Source: Sinotaia quadrata (lineage: Eukaryota; Mollusca; Gastropoda; Architaenioglossa; Viviparidae). From it: DNA of 64,000 nucleotides. This document shows, piece by piece, positions 12,773-30,100 of the stretch. The stretch covers positions 104,816,635 to 104,880,634 of the forward strand of contig CM054180.1 in the NCBI GenBank assembly GCA_028829895.1. Reading direction: 5' to 3'. Below the pieces are notes generated by a model. The model did not search any database and was not told the DNA's origin. It saw only the letters and a program-made list of their open reading frames with translations. The number at the start of each line of letters is the position of its first letter. Position 1 is the stretch's first letter. The translations under genes and the position numbers were made by a program.

Positions 12773-15700
12773 CAAATCACTGTAAATAAATGGTATTAGT
12801 CAATACATTTTATTGCAAAAATCCTCTAAAAATATAATTTATTCTTTAACTGTAAATACTTTAATGTGAGATACTTCATAGCATTAAAAAAATGAAAAAC
12901 CCAACCCAGTTTCCTTGAATGGAGAGAAGGAATTTAGAATCACATTGATTTGTTGTCAATGACAGATGTGAATCAAATGGAGTATGTTTTAATGCTTAAC
13001 AGCTCAGTACAACAACAAAGTACCAAACCCATTGACAATTATATATTATTTGCTTGGAATGTGCACTGGATTCTATAGACACCACTGTTGTGTGATTGGT
13101 ATTTTGAGAAAATAGGGTATGTTTATTCTATTTGCTTGAATTAAGCTAAATATAACATAAAACTTTATTATTATAAATCATTGAATAAGGAATGTGATTA
13201 TACCAAGGAACATAAACATATTCAATACTAATAATATAAAACTGTTATTTAACAATGTTCAGAATAAAAGCTACATCACAATTATGTACTCTGTGCTCAT
13301 TAGCTGGGTACTAAGTTGTGCCATGGATTTTGAATAACATTAAACAATGTTCATTTTCCTTTACAACTATACCAAATAAGGTGACTCACACTGTCACAGT
13401 ATATGAAAGCACCTGATCTTAAGTGACAAAAATATTGAATGCAGAATTAATGGAGTCTATTCTTTCTTCATCTTACACAAGTACTCCAAGTGCATAGAGT
13501 GCTGACAAACTTCACATTTTTTTATACTCACCCTCCAAGAATTCATCAATTCAATCACTGCAAGAGGATTTGCATTAAATGCATTTTTCCCCCCTTCAGA
13601 CATTGAACACTAAAGGACTTTCTTCAATTTATTGTCCAAATAATCAATGATGATCCCTGTTTATACTCCTTAAGCTGTTCAGCAAAAGTGGTGTGAAGTT
13701 TGGATCACTTTTTTAATGTACATAAGTAATAAGGCAGCCATTCTTCCCCCCCCCCCCCCAACTAGTACAAGCATATTTCTCCTACTTGCAAGCTGCTCCA
13801 CAGTTATAATTAATATCCAAAAGAAAAAAGTTTTACAATTCAAATGAACTTTTGAAAAATTGGAGTGAACTGAGGAACACTTTTCCAATGTCTACCATGG
13901 CAGTGTACTCTAGTGACAACATGATGTCATCTATGCATCAAAGAGAGAACAGAACAAGAATTTACTGCTGCTCAAGAAGTGTTAATATTGAAACTCAACA
14001 AATTGTATGATTATGTATGAAGTATGTGAAGTGTTAATATGGAAACTCTTGATGAAATGCACATATATTTATGCACTATCTGTTATCTGTGGAGATATTT
14101 GTCTACAATAATGGATCTTTTATTTAGAATCTGGATATCTGGAATGGAAAAAGTACAATATTTATCTATAGTAATGGATCTTTTATCCAGAATCGAGAAA
14201 TCTTGAATGAAAAAAATTCAACAGACAAGTAAAATTCAGTGCTGTTAAAACTATAGAAAACTGGAAAACAACCACTGATAGATGCACATTACAGGATTCA
14301 TTATTTTTTCTGGTCCTTGTGAATAACTTACAACACATTTAAAATAAAACAACACATGTAATAAATTTTCACCAAACAACAAATCCCTTATTTCTACTGA
14401 CACTTAACAAATAAGAGAGTCATTCATTAGAAAGGATCTTTCATTTTAGAATAAACCATTAGCAGGCCTGACAGACTATGTATTTGCTAAGAAATATGGC
14501 AGACCCCTTTAAACTATATTGCTACAGTCAGAGACTCAAAATTACACTGGTCTGTTGCAGCAAAAAAAAAAAAAAAGTGAATGCTTCATATGCCTGCACA
14601 TTTTATTCTTATCCAAGATTGAGAATTATGATATAGTGAGTGCTACCCACCCCTCACTCCTTGAGTTCCTATCACCAGTTGTATAAACTTTAAATCTAGT
14701 ATAGATGTTTACTCATCTGTGAAATGGCTCACTCTCCACAAAACAGGAGAAAACCTTTCTTTTCTCCTACTAGCTTATTATTAGTTCTTAATGAGAGGTC
14801 ATGCTCCTAAGAGATACCCTAAAACACCTGAAGGGAGAAAGTGACTCTATTCTACTCAAATTTTGGACTTAGATGGGTCTGCCTTTTATGACATCCTCTT
14901 ACTGTATTTTATAGAATTATCAATGGTGGCTGAAACATGATAATATTTTTTTTAATCTTTCATTGCAAAGTGAAAATATGACAGCAAAATTAGCACAATA
15001 TCTAAAGATATTGGAAAGCAGCAAGATAAACTAAGAGCTTTATATTCACAATGTGTGGAATTTTAAATTACCACACAACTCTAATCACAGAATTTACTTG
15101 ATGGCAGTGTGCAATAATATTAGGTACATGATAGCTGACACTAAAATAAAAAAAAATCCAAAATGGTTCAAGAGCCAAACTTTGTCAATAAGAGGTCTAC
15201 TAACTGTATACACCTGCAGTTTAACAACACTGTGATTTTACAGGTAGCTGATATAATGAGGTCTTTCTATATACAAGTTTTAAACTTTAAAAAATGAAAT
15301 TAAAAATCACTTAATTTAAGACAAACAAGCAGACTACTACAACTGAATTTAATCCATAATTATACTTTCATCATCAGCACAAACTATCTGCCATCCCACA
15401 ATGAAAGAAAAGCAACAGTTCTCTTGATTTCTCAGTAAGTAAATTTTAGTCCACAATGAAATTAAACTGGATAAAAATAATATGTATCCAAAAAATAGTA
15501 GTGTAATGCTTAACATTATTCCTCACATAAAAGAATAATTTTCTTTAAGAAACCTTATGTCTCTAAATTTATAACAGGAGTATAGATATTTTAACTACAA
15601 CTTCCAACTCCCCAACCCATTTAGAAAAAGGAGAAAATTAAATTTAAAAAAAACCAGATCACCAGATGTGAACACAGTCACCTTTGTGATTCACTATCAA

Positions 15701-16050
15701 AGCAATGAATTATTTGTGACCCACTCATAAATATTTATAAAATCCATAGAACAAGAATGTAGGCTTGTAAAAGAGAATTAAATGAGCTTTACATAATAAA
15801 AACAAAATAGCTGGTTGACATAAGAAACTGATCTGAGTTGAAAGGATGTGTAGAGATGAGAGAAACTATTATGCATTATTCATTGTCCTTGTATTTTTGC
15901 TTTGCTCTCCCGACATGTGGTAGGACAACAGTATCACACTTAGAATCACAGTGACAGAAAAATAATTCTATAAAATAAAAAAAAATAAAAAAAACAATCA
16001 AGCACATGAAAGCAGTCTGTCTTTATAACTTTCAAATCTCATTTTTCATT
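12773..16050. other. 3' flank / possible 3' UTR of the RING gene
   Basis: AT-rich sequence without exons. A C14 run is at 13746-13759, and an old 60-bp duplication lies at 14100-14215 (TAATGGATCTTTTAT twice). How far the RING mRNA extends is not visible. Confidence 0.4.
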
Positions 16051-16343
16051 CTACCCAAATCGGTGTCCACTAGCAAGGTCAATGTAGCCATCTATGCGCC
16101 TCCGACAAAAAGGACATTCTCTTTTGACAGTAGTAAGGATTTTGGTGACACAAGTGACACAGATGTCACTGTGTTTACATGGATAAAGCTGCACACGAGT
16201 AGTGTCTTCAAAGCAAATTTCACACTGCTCTTCTTCACTTTTGGTATCAGCTGGTGAAGATTGATTTTTATTCAGATCACGTCTGGTTGCAATTCTTCGC
16301 CTGGTGTTTGTGTTTGACTGTGAGGAGTGTTGCCATTGACTTC
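16051..16343 (-). CDS. RING gene coding exon B (RING domain)
   Basis: Acceptor TGTTCAG at 16346-16344; stop TAG at 16053-16051. Encodes the linker and the whole RING (CEICFED...CPFCRRRID), ending GHRFG. The 3' UTR continues into AT-rich DNA below 16051; the first clear - strand AATAAA I see lies near 14607. Confidence 0.88.
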
Positions 16344-17757
16344 CTGAACAGAATAAATAATTTTTTTTAATGTTTGATGTAGTCATTTCTTGAGCAATCA
16401 TATCTTGCAGGATGACAGTAATGTCTGTGAAAGTCTTATAAATTTATACATATATTAGATTATTAATATTATTATTAATGTCCCATTAAATACCACCAAG
16501 TTACAAAAGGTAACTAGGACAGCTTTGTGTATTTATATATACAGGTGTATTATTAATAATTAGATGCATTTCAAGATTTGTTTGGATTAAAAACAGCAAT
16601 GCACATCAAACTGTCTCACCATGGCAACATACAAATATATATGTAATCAGTAGCAATGATCTGAAATAAAGAGGAATGAGTGAAAAGTATATATTGTTAA
16701 TTATATTAATATAGAATTTTTTTATGTGAATTACTTTTAGAAGAATGATCACAAAAAGTGACAAAAGGAATAAGAAAATCTATACATGTTCTTATAGGCT
16801 TGTGAGTCATGGACCCTCACAGCAGATCTCGAAAGGAGGATACAAGCTACTGAAATCAGATGCTTTCGAAGGTTGCTTGGCATTTCATATAGAGATCATG
16901 TCATGAATGAGGAAATGGGAAACAGAATTAGGCAAGCCAATTCTTCTATGAAGAGCTATTGGCCATTGTGAAAAAACGCAAAATGAAATGGTATAGGCAT
17001 ATTATACAATCAACAGGGCTTGCCAAGACAATCATGCAAGGTACTGTGCAAGGAGGGTGAAGGAGAGGAAAACAGAGGAAAAGATGGAACTACTTGTTAT
17101 TTTCTGAGCTCTCAAATGAAATTTTTCCACTTGCAAATTGCAAGCTTACATGTAACATCTCCTGGAATATTTGTATGTTACATACAATTCATATATCCAA
17201 TGTAGTACCCAGCTTTACATTTGTGTATATTCATGGAGAGCTGATGACATCATATCCAACTTAGCATAATGGTGTATGCATGTAAAACTATCCTAACTGT
17301 GACATACATTTTCTTTTATCATTTGTTGTTTATTTCTGTTTCAGTGGCTGGTTTGAGGAACAATCATCATTTTAGTTTTAGTGAATAAGAGTGAAGACAT
17401 GGAAATAATTTTAGTTTTCAGTGATATGGTTTTTCTTTTCTTTTTTCTTTTTAAAAAAAAAGTTTCTTTGACATTTTTTATTTATTGTAATTTGCTTTAA
17501 GCTTGTTTTCTCCCTTATTTTTCTTTTCAGTATGCATATTGTTTAATTTTTTTTCACTTTAATTTGTTTTTGTTTTTTATTTTTCTTATTTTAAACAGTA
17601 GTTTGTGGTTCATTCACTTTATTAAATGTAATATTTGGGATTTTGTTTCATTTTTTTTATTTACTACCTGTATTTGTTCATTATTTGATAATTTTTGTAA
17701 CTGTTAACGATTGTATTATTATCATATGTATATTTTTATTTTGTTATTATTAGTAAG

Positions 17758-17842
<85 letters not shown>

Positions 17843-18030
17843 TCCAAGATGCATGGCAAAGACATAATTATACTATCTATATTTTCTATGATGTACTAAC
17901 CACTTCTCCAAGATGGTGATACACTGGGAAAAGATTCATGTGACTCTGCCTGTGATCTCTTGAAGATGTAGAATGCGGCTGCTAGGAGAGCCACCATGGG
18001 AACACCAACTAGCAGTACACCGTTTATCAT
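16051..18030 (-). CDS. Small membrane-anchored C3HC4 RING-finger protein, 2 coding exons
   Basis: Coding exons are 18030-17901 and 16343-16051; the donor G|GTTAGT (phase 1) and acceptor TTCAG|GA join without loss of frame to give 140 aa. Residues 4-23 form one hydrophobic helix directly followed by Lys-Arg, so a reverse signal anchor with the RING in the cytosol is likely. A hydrophilic Ser/Thr/Arg-rich linker (24-83) leads to a C-terminal RING with ligands C84-x2-C87-x11-C99-x-H101-x3-C105-x2-C108-x11-C120-x2-C123. RINGs of this kind recruit a ubiquitin-charged E2, so an E3 ligase at an organelle or ER membrane is inferred; substrate and compartment are unknown. I do not recognise the orthologue: the RING recalls the short C-terminal RINGs of MUL1- and IAP-type proteins, but the rest does not match them. 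Start: first ATG after an acceptor at 18059; it leads directly into the helix. Confidence 0.85.
16795..17085 (+). pseudogene. LINE ORF2 C-terminal fragment
   Basis: Read with frameshifts, the + strand gives ESWTLTADLERRIQATEIR, CFRRLLGISYRDHVMNEEV, KKRKMKWYRHI and GLAKTIMQGTVQGGRRRGK. This ordered set is the well-known C-terminal end of an RTE/CR1-type non-LTR retrotransposon common in marine invertebrates. It sits in the RING gene intron on the opposite strand to that gene. Confidence 0.88.
17762..17839. repeat. (CA)n microsatellite in the RING gene intron
   Basis: About 39 CA units, roughly 60 bp from the donor of exon A. Confidence 0.98.
17901..18030 (-). CDS. RING gene coding exon A (membrane anchor)
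   Basis: The exon begins at 18058 after a pyrimidine tract ending in CTCAG, giving 28 nt of 5' UTR before ATG 18030. Encodes MINGVLLVG through SPSWRS, i.e. the transmembrane segment and the start of the linker; the donor is at 17901|17900. Confidence 0.85.
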
Positions 18031-18104
18031 TGTGATACCTTAAGTTCACAATGCCAGTCTGAGAAAGAAAAAAATATTAAAAATGTATTGCAAATATTAT
18101 TGTA

Positions 18105-18190
18105 TTACTGGTGGTAAATGACAGCACAGACAGAAGGACATTACAAATCTATCACTCAAGTGACTCAGGTTTGATCCCTGCTTGTGGTAA
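18105..18190 (+). mobile_element. Possible SINE fragment (B-box only)
   Basis: CAGGTTTGATCCCTGC at about 18164-18179 carries a Pol III B-box-like core very similar to that of the 12.7-kb relic; the A-box is not convincing. Confidence 0.3.
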
Positions 18191-18344
18191 ACATATTATT
18201 ATTATTATTATTATTATAATATTATCTAAGTATATAGTTTTCCAGCTCTGTCACTGTCAGTGTATAAAACTAAAGCATCCTTGGCCTTTGAACACATGGG
18301 AGTTTTCTGGAGTGACACTAAAGTGTCCTTAACCTTTGAGCATG

Positions 18345-18700
18345 TGGGGTTTTTTTTCACATGGCCAGCTTTATGTTGCATTCAAAGTACTTATTAAAAA
18401 AAAAAATGATGGTCGAGGTCATTTGTTAGAATTTTCACTTGCAATATGACTTATAATCAAACACATGGGAGATTTTCTTGAGCCAAATGGACAGCTTTAT
18501 GTTGCATTGTCATGTTCATGGGAATGGGGAGGGAGAGAGAGGGAAGGAAGAAATGAGGGAGGAAAGAAGGAAGTTTTCACATGGCCAGCTTTATGTTGCA
18601 TTGTTTCCTTCATGAAATAAACTATTCATAAAAAAACAGTCAAGGTCATTTGATAAATGATGCTCTTATTTTTAATTTCAATATGACTTATAATCAAGCC
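18345..18700. repeat. Local duplication of a block of about 110-220 bp
   Basis: CAGCTTTATGTTGCATT occurs three times (near 18367, 18489, 18587), and the block GTCAAGGTCATTTG...CAATATGACTTATAATCAA occurs twice in the same order. A GGGA/GGAAG-rich stretch separates the copies. Confidence 0.75.
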
Positions 18701-18822
18701 TTCCAATAAACAAATTCATGTATGTTCCTAGCAATGCATTCATTTTAATTTTTCACCCGTCATACTCTTGTGGGTGATCATAAACTGCTGCTAGCTCCAT
18801 GTGGTGGTCATTGTGCCTAACT

Positions 18823-19056
18823 CAGGGTGGTCTAATTGCAGCCCACAGTTCAGGCAGTCTCCAGTCCAATGGAATGTACAGTGAGTCACAATTAGTAAAT
18901 CTTCAGCTTGAATTCTGTGAACTGCAATCTGACCCAGTGTTACTAACAACAACAAAAATGAGTCCTGCTAATTTATGGGAAATGGTTTACAAAAAGCATT
19001 TTCCCAAACTAAAGGACTTGGCACTAAAGAGATATTCAATGATTAGCAGTACATAG
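18823..19056 (+). pseudogene. Internally deleted hAT transposon remnant (ZBED/SCAND3-like)
   Basis: CAGGGTGGTCTAATTGCAGC at 18823 looks like an hAT terminus. Soon after it, a reading frame gives LQSDPVL, FPKLKDLALKRYSMISST, the C-terminal dimerisation region of hAT transposases of the ZBED5/SCAND3/GTF2IRD2 type; it then hits a stop where STYVCE is expected. A terminus joined almost directly to the transposase C-terminus implies a large internal deletion. Confidence 0.7.
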
Positions 19057-19858
19057 ATAAAACAAAAAATCCTACCCCAGACCTCCCATCTGGAGGTAAA
19101 AATAAAATAAGTATTATTTCCATGGAAATTCAATGCTCAATGTAATTTTTATTTTATTTTTTCTGCTTTGTATTTTTTACTTTTCATCAATTTTTCACTT
19201 TTTAAAACAACCTTTTAAAAAAAAGACATCGGAAACAACGACTGTAATGGTAAAAGAAAAAGACAAAATGTGTATATATGGCCCAACGCATTTTACATTT
19301 TGGGTATATTAGGCTCATAGTGTTAAAGTTGGGCTACCCTGATCTAATTCATCAACTTATATCTCCATTCCAGAAACTCAAATATAACTTTCGATGTTTG
19401 CAACCATCTGCAAAATCAACGACACTAATAATATCAGCAACAACTACTACTACCAAATACAACATATCACATAAAATATGAAACACTTTCTCTGCGCAAT
19501 GATGGTAAATTTTATAACTGTACTGTTAACAGCTGGTTATAAATTGCAATTAATTTTCTTAAAATCTAACAAAAACTAAATCCCACCCCATTATTGTTAT
19601 CACCAGTTAAATGCCTTTATATACAAAAAGTCTGATAACATTCTACAAATTATTTACAAAGTTTCAGCAACTATAGTATTATATAGTATTAATAACTCAT
19701 ACTTTTTAAGTTGAATTGGTTTCACTGAATAAAGCAGTTGTTAGATCGCACATTTCCAACGAACAAAAAATAAATTCCACATAAGAATTATTATTATTTA
19801 CCACTAAAAGAACATTACATATAATTTAATTAACAATCCAGTAAATGCTTGTACTTAC

Positions 19859-19920
19859 AAAATCTCAAACCGTAATAAATAAATCCCCTGAACGGCCTAC
19901 ATTACAAACGTTCAGTGTTT
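19859..19920 (-). other. Probable non-coding first exon of the RING gene (outer limit unknown)
   Basis: On the - strand GATTTT|GTAAGTACAAG at 19859/19858 is a near-perfect donor, and it has a matching acceptor just upstream of the coding start (18059). The transcription start is not visible, so the upper bound is arbitrary. Confidence 0.45.
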
Positions 19921-20162
19921 TGGAGAAAGGTCAATGTTTATCACTAAAAATACATATTAATTTATTACAATTTCTAGTTATTCAAAACACTGAAAATTAA
20001 CCAAGAAAATATCATCACTGAAGTAAAAAAAAAAAGTATATTTGTAAAAATATTTTTCTTAAAGAGGTTATAATATTTTATATATAATGATATTAGCGAC
20101 TTTTGGAAACCGGAAAATCGTGTGTGTTTAGAAATCGGTAGCTTAAATTATTTTATATAAGA
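19860..20162. promoter_or_regulatory. Probable shared bidirectional promoter, RING gene (-) and CDK9 (+)
   Basis: About 300 bp lie between the inferred first donor of the RING gene (19859|19858, reading GTAAGT on the - strand) and the CDK9 start codon. The interval has no repeats and contains an ETS-type core ACCGGAAA at 20109-20116 and TA-rich stretches near 20070-20090. ETS-driven head-to-head promoters are common for housekeeping genes; transcription starts are not visible from sequence, so the sharing is inferred. Confidence 0.6.
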
Positions 20163-25645
<5,483 letters not shown>

Positions 25646-26733
25646 AGACATTAATTTAGTCTCGTCTGACAACGTATTTCAGTCAGGAATCTGTGCAATG
25701 CTTAGTTATCCTCCTCTCCCTCTCCCATTTTGTTTAAAATATGCCTCATTTTGAATACTATCAGCAGTGAATTCGTATTGAGCATAGTAAAGATGTTTTA
25801 AGTCAGTTAGGATTTGCAGGACATTAATGTGGGATGAGCTCAGGTGATGTTATCTATTATTTATCCTGCATGTAGGGCAAATTAACTGCTTATTTTGTAT
25901 TTTAGTGCAAGTTGTATCCTGTAAGAGCAACCTAGTCAGTGACCGGTGAATTTATGACCTCTTACCCTATGGTTGGATTGCGGGAAAAAATAATCTTAGT
26001 TTCCCTATGAGATCAGAGGGTACATGGCTTTTAGTTGATATGTGGGTCTGTGGTCCTGCTGCATACTTTACATTTATTTTATGAGATAAGTTTTTTTTTA
26101 AAATTCTGAAATGGAGCTTTTACAAGATAGTTCAAGTTCACTGCTGATGTTGCTTAAGTCATTTACACAGCATTCGTCTGCATTTACTAAAATCGAAATA
26201 TTACATAGGAATGTTTCTGAGCAGACTTTATGTCACACAAAAATCTGTTATTAATATTATTGCCATGAATGTTATGTGACAAATTTTGTGTTGTGAATCA
26301 CACAGATCTTCTTTTGTTGGCTTGGAATTTTTACTGAATACCAGCTGTAGAGTGTTTGATGCATACCATGTCTGTCATAGGTATGGAGTAGGTACAAATC
26401 TCTCATGAGATATAAAGCATTTAATGTATGCCACATTAGTCACAGGTATGAAGTATTTTATGCCTACATACCTATTGCATAAGGAGCGCTTTATGTGTAT
26501 TACATCTGCCTTAGGCGTGGTATGATTACTACTTCACCATCATGTCTTGGGCAGATATCTTTGTGAAAGAATTGTTCTGTACAGATGTAGAATGATAAAT
26601 AATTGAACTTTACTATGAACAGACTACTCCTTAAAGTGATCTTTGTGCTGTACTAGTCCATTTTGAACATATCTAACTTTTGAATACACATCCTTCTGTG
26701 TGAAATTAACTTATTAAGAAACTTGACTGAATA
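25646..26733 (+). other. CDK9 3' UTR / flank
   Basis: Single-copy AT-rich sequence after the stop. No AATAAA was seen before the MITE at 26734; the first hexamers are at 26836 and 26948, both inside that element. Confidence 0.5.
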
Positions 26734-27176
26734 CAGTAAGATGTCTATTATCTGAACTAATTGGGACCAAGAGAGGTTCAGTTAATCAGACAGTTTGGAT
26801 AATCAAGCAGACATGAGAATACCCAGTGTGTATGAAATAAAGTGTAATTAGATCTGCAAGTAAATTATTTATTGCAAGGTTATTACTCATGTACTTTGAA
26901 ATATGAAGTTTAATTTTAAAAAAATGTGATTCAAGAAATGGTTTGTAAATAAAAACCTAAATGTTTTATTTTGAGCTTAACCTAATTGTTTACATGGTTT
27001 CAACTATGAATCACTCTTTTTTATACTTAAAAACAGCAAGTAATTTCAGACAAATAAGATTATAATGAATGTTGGGAAAGTTTATTGTTTAAAACAACAA
27101 TGGTACAACAACGCATCAAGGTCATAGACCATCAGTGGTTCTGATAATTGACATTCAGATGATCGATGTTCTACTG
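26734..27176. mobile_element. Tigger/pogo-like MITE with TA target duplication
   Basis: 443 bp flanked by TA on both sides. The left end CAGTAAGATGTCTATTATCT and the reversed right end CAGTAGAACATCGATCATCT align at 14 of 20 positions, and both match the CAGT...CTCGATTATCCGAAC style of Tigger termini. The interior is AT-rich with no transposase. Confidence 0.75.
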
Positions 27177-27178
27177 TA

Positions 27179-30100
27179 TCTGACTGCAGCACATTCTTAA
27201 AATTTTAATGTATAGACATTAAAATCTGTACCAGAAAGGCTTTCTCATACACTTGATAATAAATTGCAAAAATAGTAAAAATTATACATAAATGGTTTTA
27301 AGATATTTTATTAGAGGTTCATGTTTGTTGGAATTAAACTTTAAAATCAAAACTCTGTTTTATCCTTTTAAAAAGTATTATTTTTGTCACTCACACTTAC
27401 TTCACAAGGAGGAAGAAAAGTTCTGACATCTTTGTAAACGATTCCCATCTTTTGTGGTGATGACAAGGCATTAGGCCTTTTGTGGTTTGTTCATTTAGTA
27501 AATTAAACATTGCCATACTTCAGTAAGTGTAATTTAAGGACCATTTATATTATCAGTTGTACACAAATCTGCAGTTATTTGGTCCTGTCTATTTCTTCTC
27601 AAGGGTGGGTATTCAGATCAATCAAAGTTATTAACATCAGTATTATCATCACATCACTTTATAGTACACCCAAAACTAATTGATAGTGTGTGCATTTATC
27701 AGTGTGCTCCATTTTTTCTCATCTATTTGCATTCCTTTATTGCTAGATTTTTCCTAATTTATTTCCTTTCTGCAAGTGCACTTTTGTGGCAGTCAGGAAA
27801 AGTAGAAAGAATCATCCTCATTTGTATATAAACATTTCTAATGTAAAATACTTAAAAAAATTTTTTAACAACAGATCAGGCTCTCCGTGTGCTCAAACTC
27901 ATTTGGAATTCTGGACCTGGTTCATAAATTGTATAAACTTTGATCTGCACAAATTGAGCCTCTGCAAATGGCTTTTTAGTGTTGCCATTATTTTGTTTTT
28001 CGTAATTTTGTGCAATACAAGCAAGAGTCTTGATTCTGCTGTTGTTTAGTGTTCTGCTGTTTGGTTTGAATTTCTCATCAATATTTTTTCATAGTATAAC
28101 CATTCAGCTAAAGGAGATAGCTTTACTAATTCAGTAACACCTTTTGTAAGGATGGAGATTTTTTCCAGTGCATTTACTAGCTAGTTAGACTAAATCCTTA
28201 TAAAAGCTTTTCACTTAATAAGTGAGTTATTACTGGCTTCAAACCTCATTCATGTTATTTTGCAAGCTTGATAACAGAGAGAGTGAAGTAGAACATGTTA
28301 GTTGTTGAAGTAATCTTTTGCTTGAAATGCCATGTTTCTGCCAAATCAAAGGACCTAGAGCAGTCCTGCAGACATCCTTCAGATTTAAAATGGATGGAAA
28401 AAGAATTTCTTGTTTCTTTGTTTCAATCTTTGTTTACTATCCATGTTATCATATATGCATTCTTTATTTTTATTTTATTTCTCCATGTAAATTGTGCGTC
28501 ATAATTTCATATGTGAAATAAACTTACAATCCAATAGGGCTGATAGCTCGATACAGGACATAAATACAGTTGCTTTATTAGTTCTTTGATTTTGATTTTT
28601 GCTTGTACAATGAACAGTCATGTGTTAGAGATCTCTTGCTAGTACTCTTTATAGTTTATATTTATATTTATATTTCAATTTAGATGTTTAAAAACTGCTT
28701 TAGTATTATATTTTGTAGCAGTATCTTTGAAGGTAGGTGCAAGTTTAGATTTCATACTGATTACATTTTTAAGCACATGAAATAAAGAAAATGAACAGCC
28801 ACGAGCGACTTACCCAAGTAAGAGTCTAGATTTCTCAAACTTAATAAAGATGAGGAACATTATGCTATTTAACCATCTAGCCTGGAGTTGAGATGTGACA
28901 ATATACAATATATGAGGAAAGATTAGCATCACATGTCCAATATCAATGAATTTACTATGTATTAAGTTATGATTCATTATTTAATATGAAAATTTACACT
29001 TTTTATTGGGAGAGGCCTGACTGTGAATGTCTTTCTCTCCAATTTCCTTCACTTTGACCAAACAAGTTTGACTCTCAGGGAGGTAGTGCATGAATTGATA
29101 ATTGTAAAGAACCTGCTCTTTCTCAGTGATGTTGAATTGCTGTAAATGAGACAGTGGCACCAGTTATTCTCTCACCTCTTTCTCTTCTTGTATAGATGAA
29201 TTTTATTTTTCAACACCACCATAGTATCATCAAGAGTCAGACAAGTTTTAAGCATACATTGTAGAGGTCATGTTAAACTCTTCAACATAATACCTGAGGA
29301 CAAACTTAACAGAACTAAATTCTTGCAATATACAGAAATAATGCAGTTTTACTTTTAGTCATCTACTTGTTCTGTGATCATTTGATAATTCCATAATCAG
29401 TTAACAAGAATTAAAAAAAAGAGTTATGATTAAAGTGTGCATTCATGAAGGATGAAAAAATTGTCTTGTTTAAAATAAAAGTATAAAATATGTTTATTAA
29501 AGTGTAAATAATGTTCTTGTAATTTACGCTTGAAATTAAAATAAGTGATCTAGGATTAAGAATTTTTCAGCCACATACCAGGAGGAAGTATAATTTTTTT
29601 TACTCCACAGAGTGAGCAATGAAATGACAATCTGAGCATTCAGTGATAGCAATAACTTAAATCTTCTAATTAGTGTGGTTTTAATTATCTTGATAACCAG
29701 ATGTTCTATTAGTTTTCATTTTTTAATTATGTTGATAACCAGATGTTCTCCTCCTATTATTGTAGCTTGAATTTTTTTAATGATATTCATAAAGCATAAC
29801 ACTTTGGAAAACTTGAAATTTTTTCAAGTAACCTTAGCCTAAGCTGGGGTCAGAGAGACTGGAAAAGAACTCTTAAAGACCTAGCTATCTTCTTGTATGG
29901 ACAATCTTTAAATACAGTCCCCTGTCATTTAAGCAATGTCACTGATATTTAAACAAATGAGACATGAACACAAGATCATCATTGAAGCATGAGCTGCAGT
30001 GTTGTCATTTCAGAGTAAGCTGTCTGACAAGTTATTGCAAGATTTTGAAATAAAAGATCTAGAGCTGAACTCCAGATTTTTTCTTGTATTGCAAATTAGT

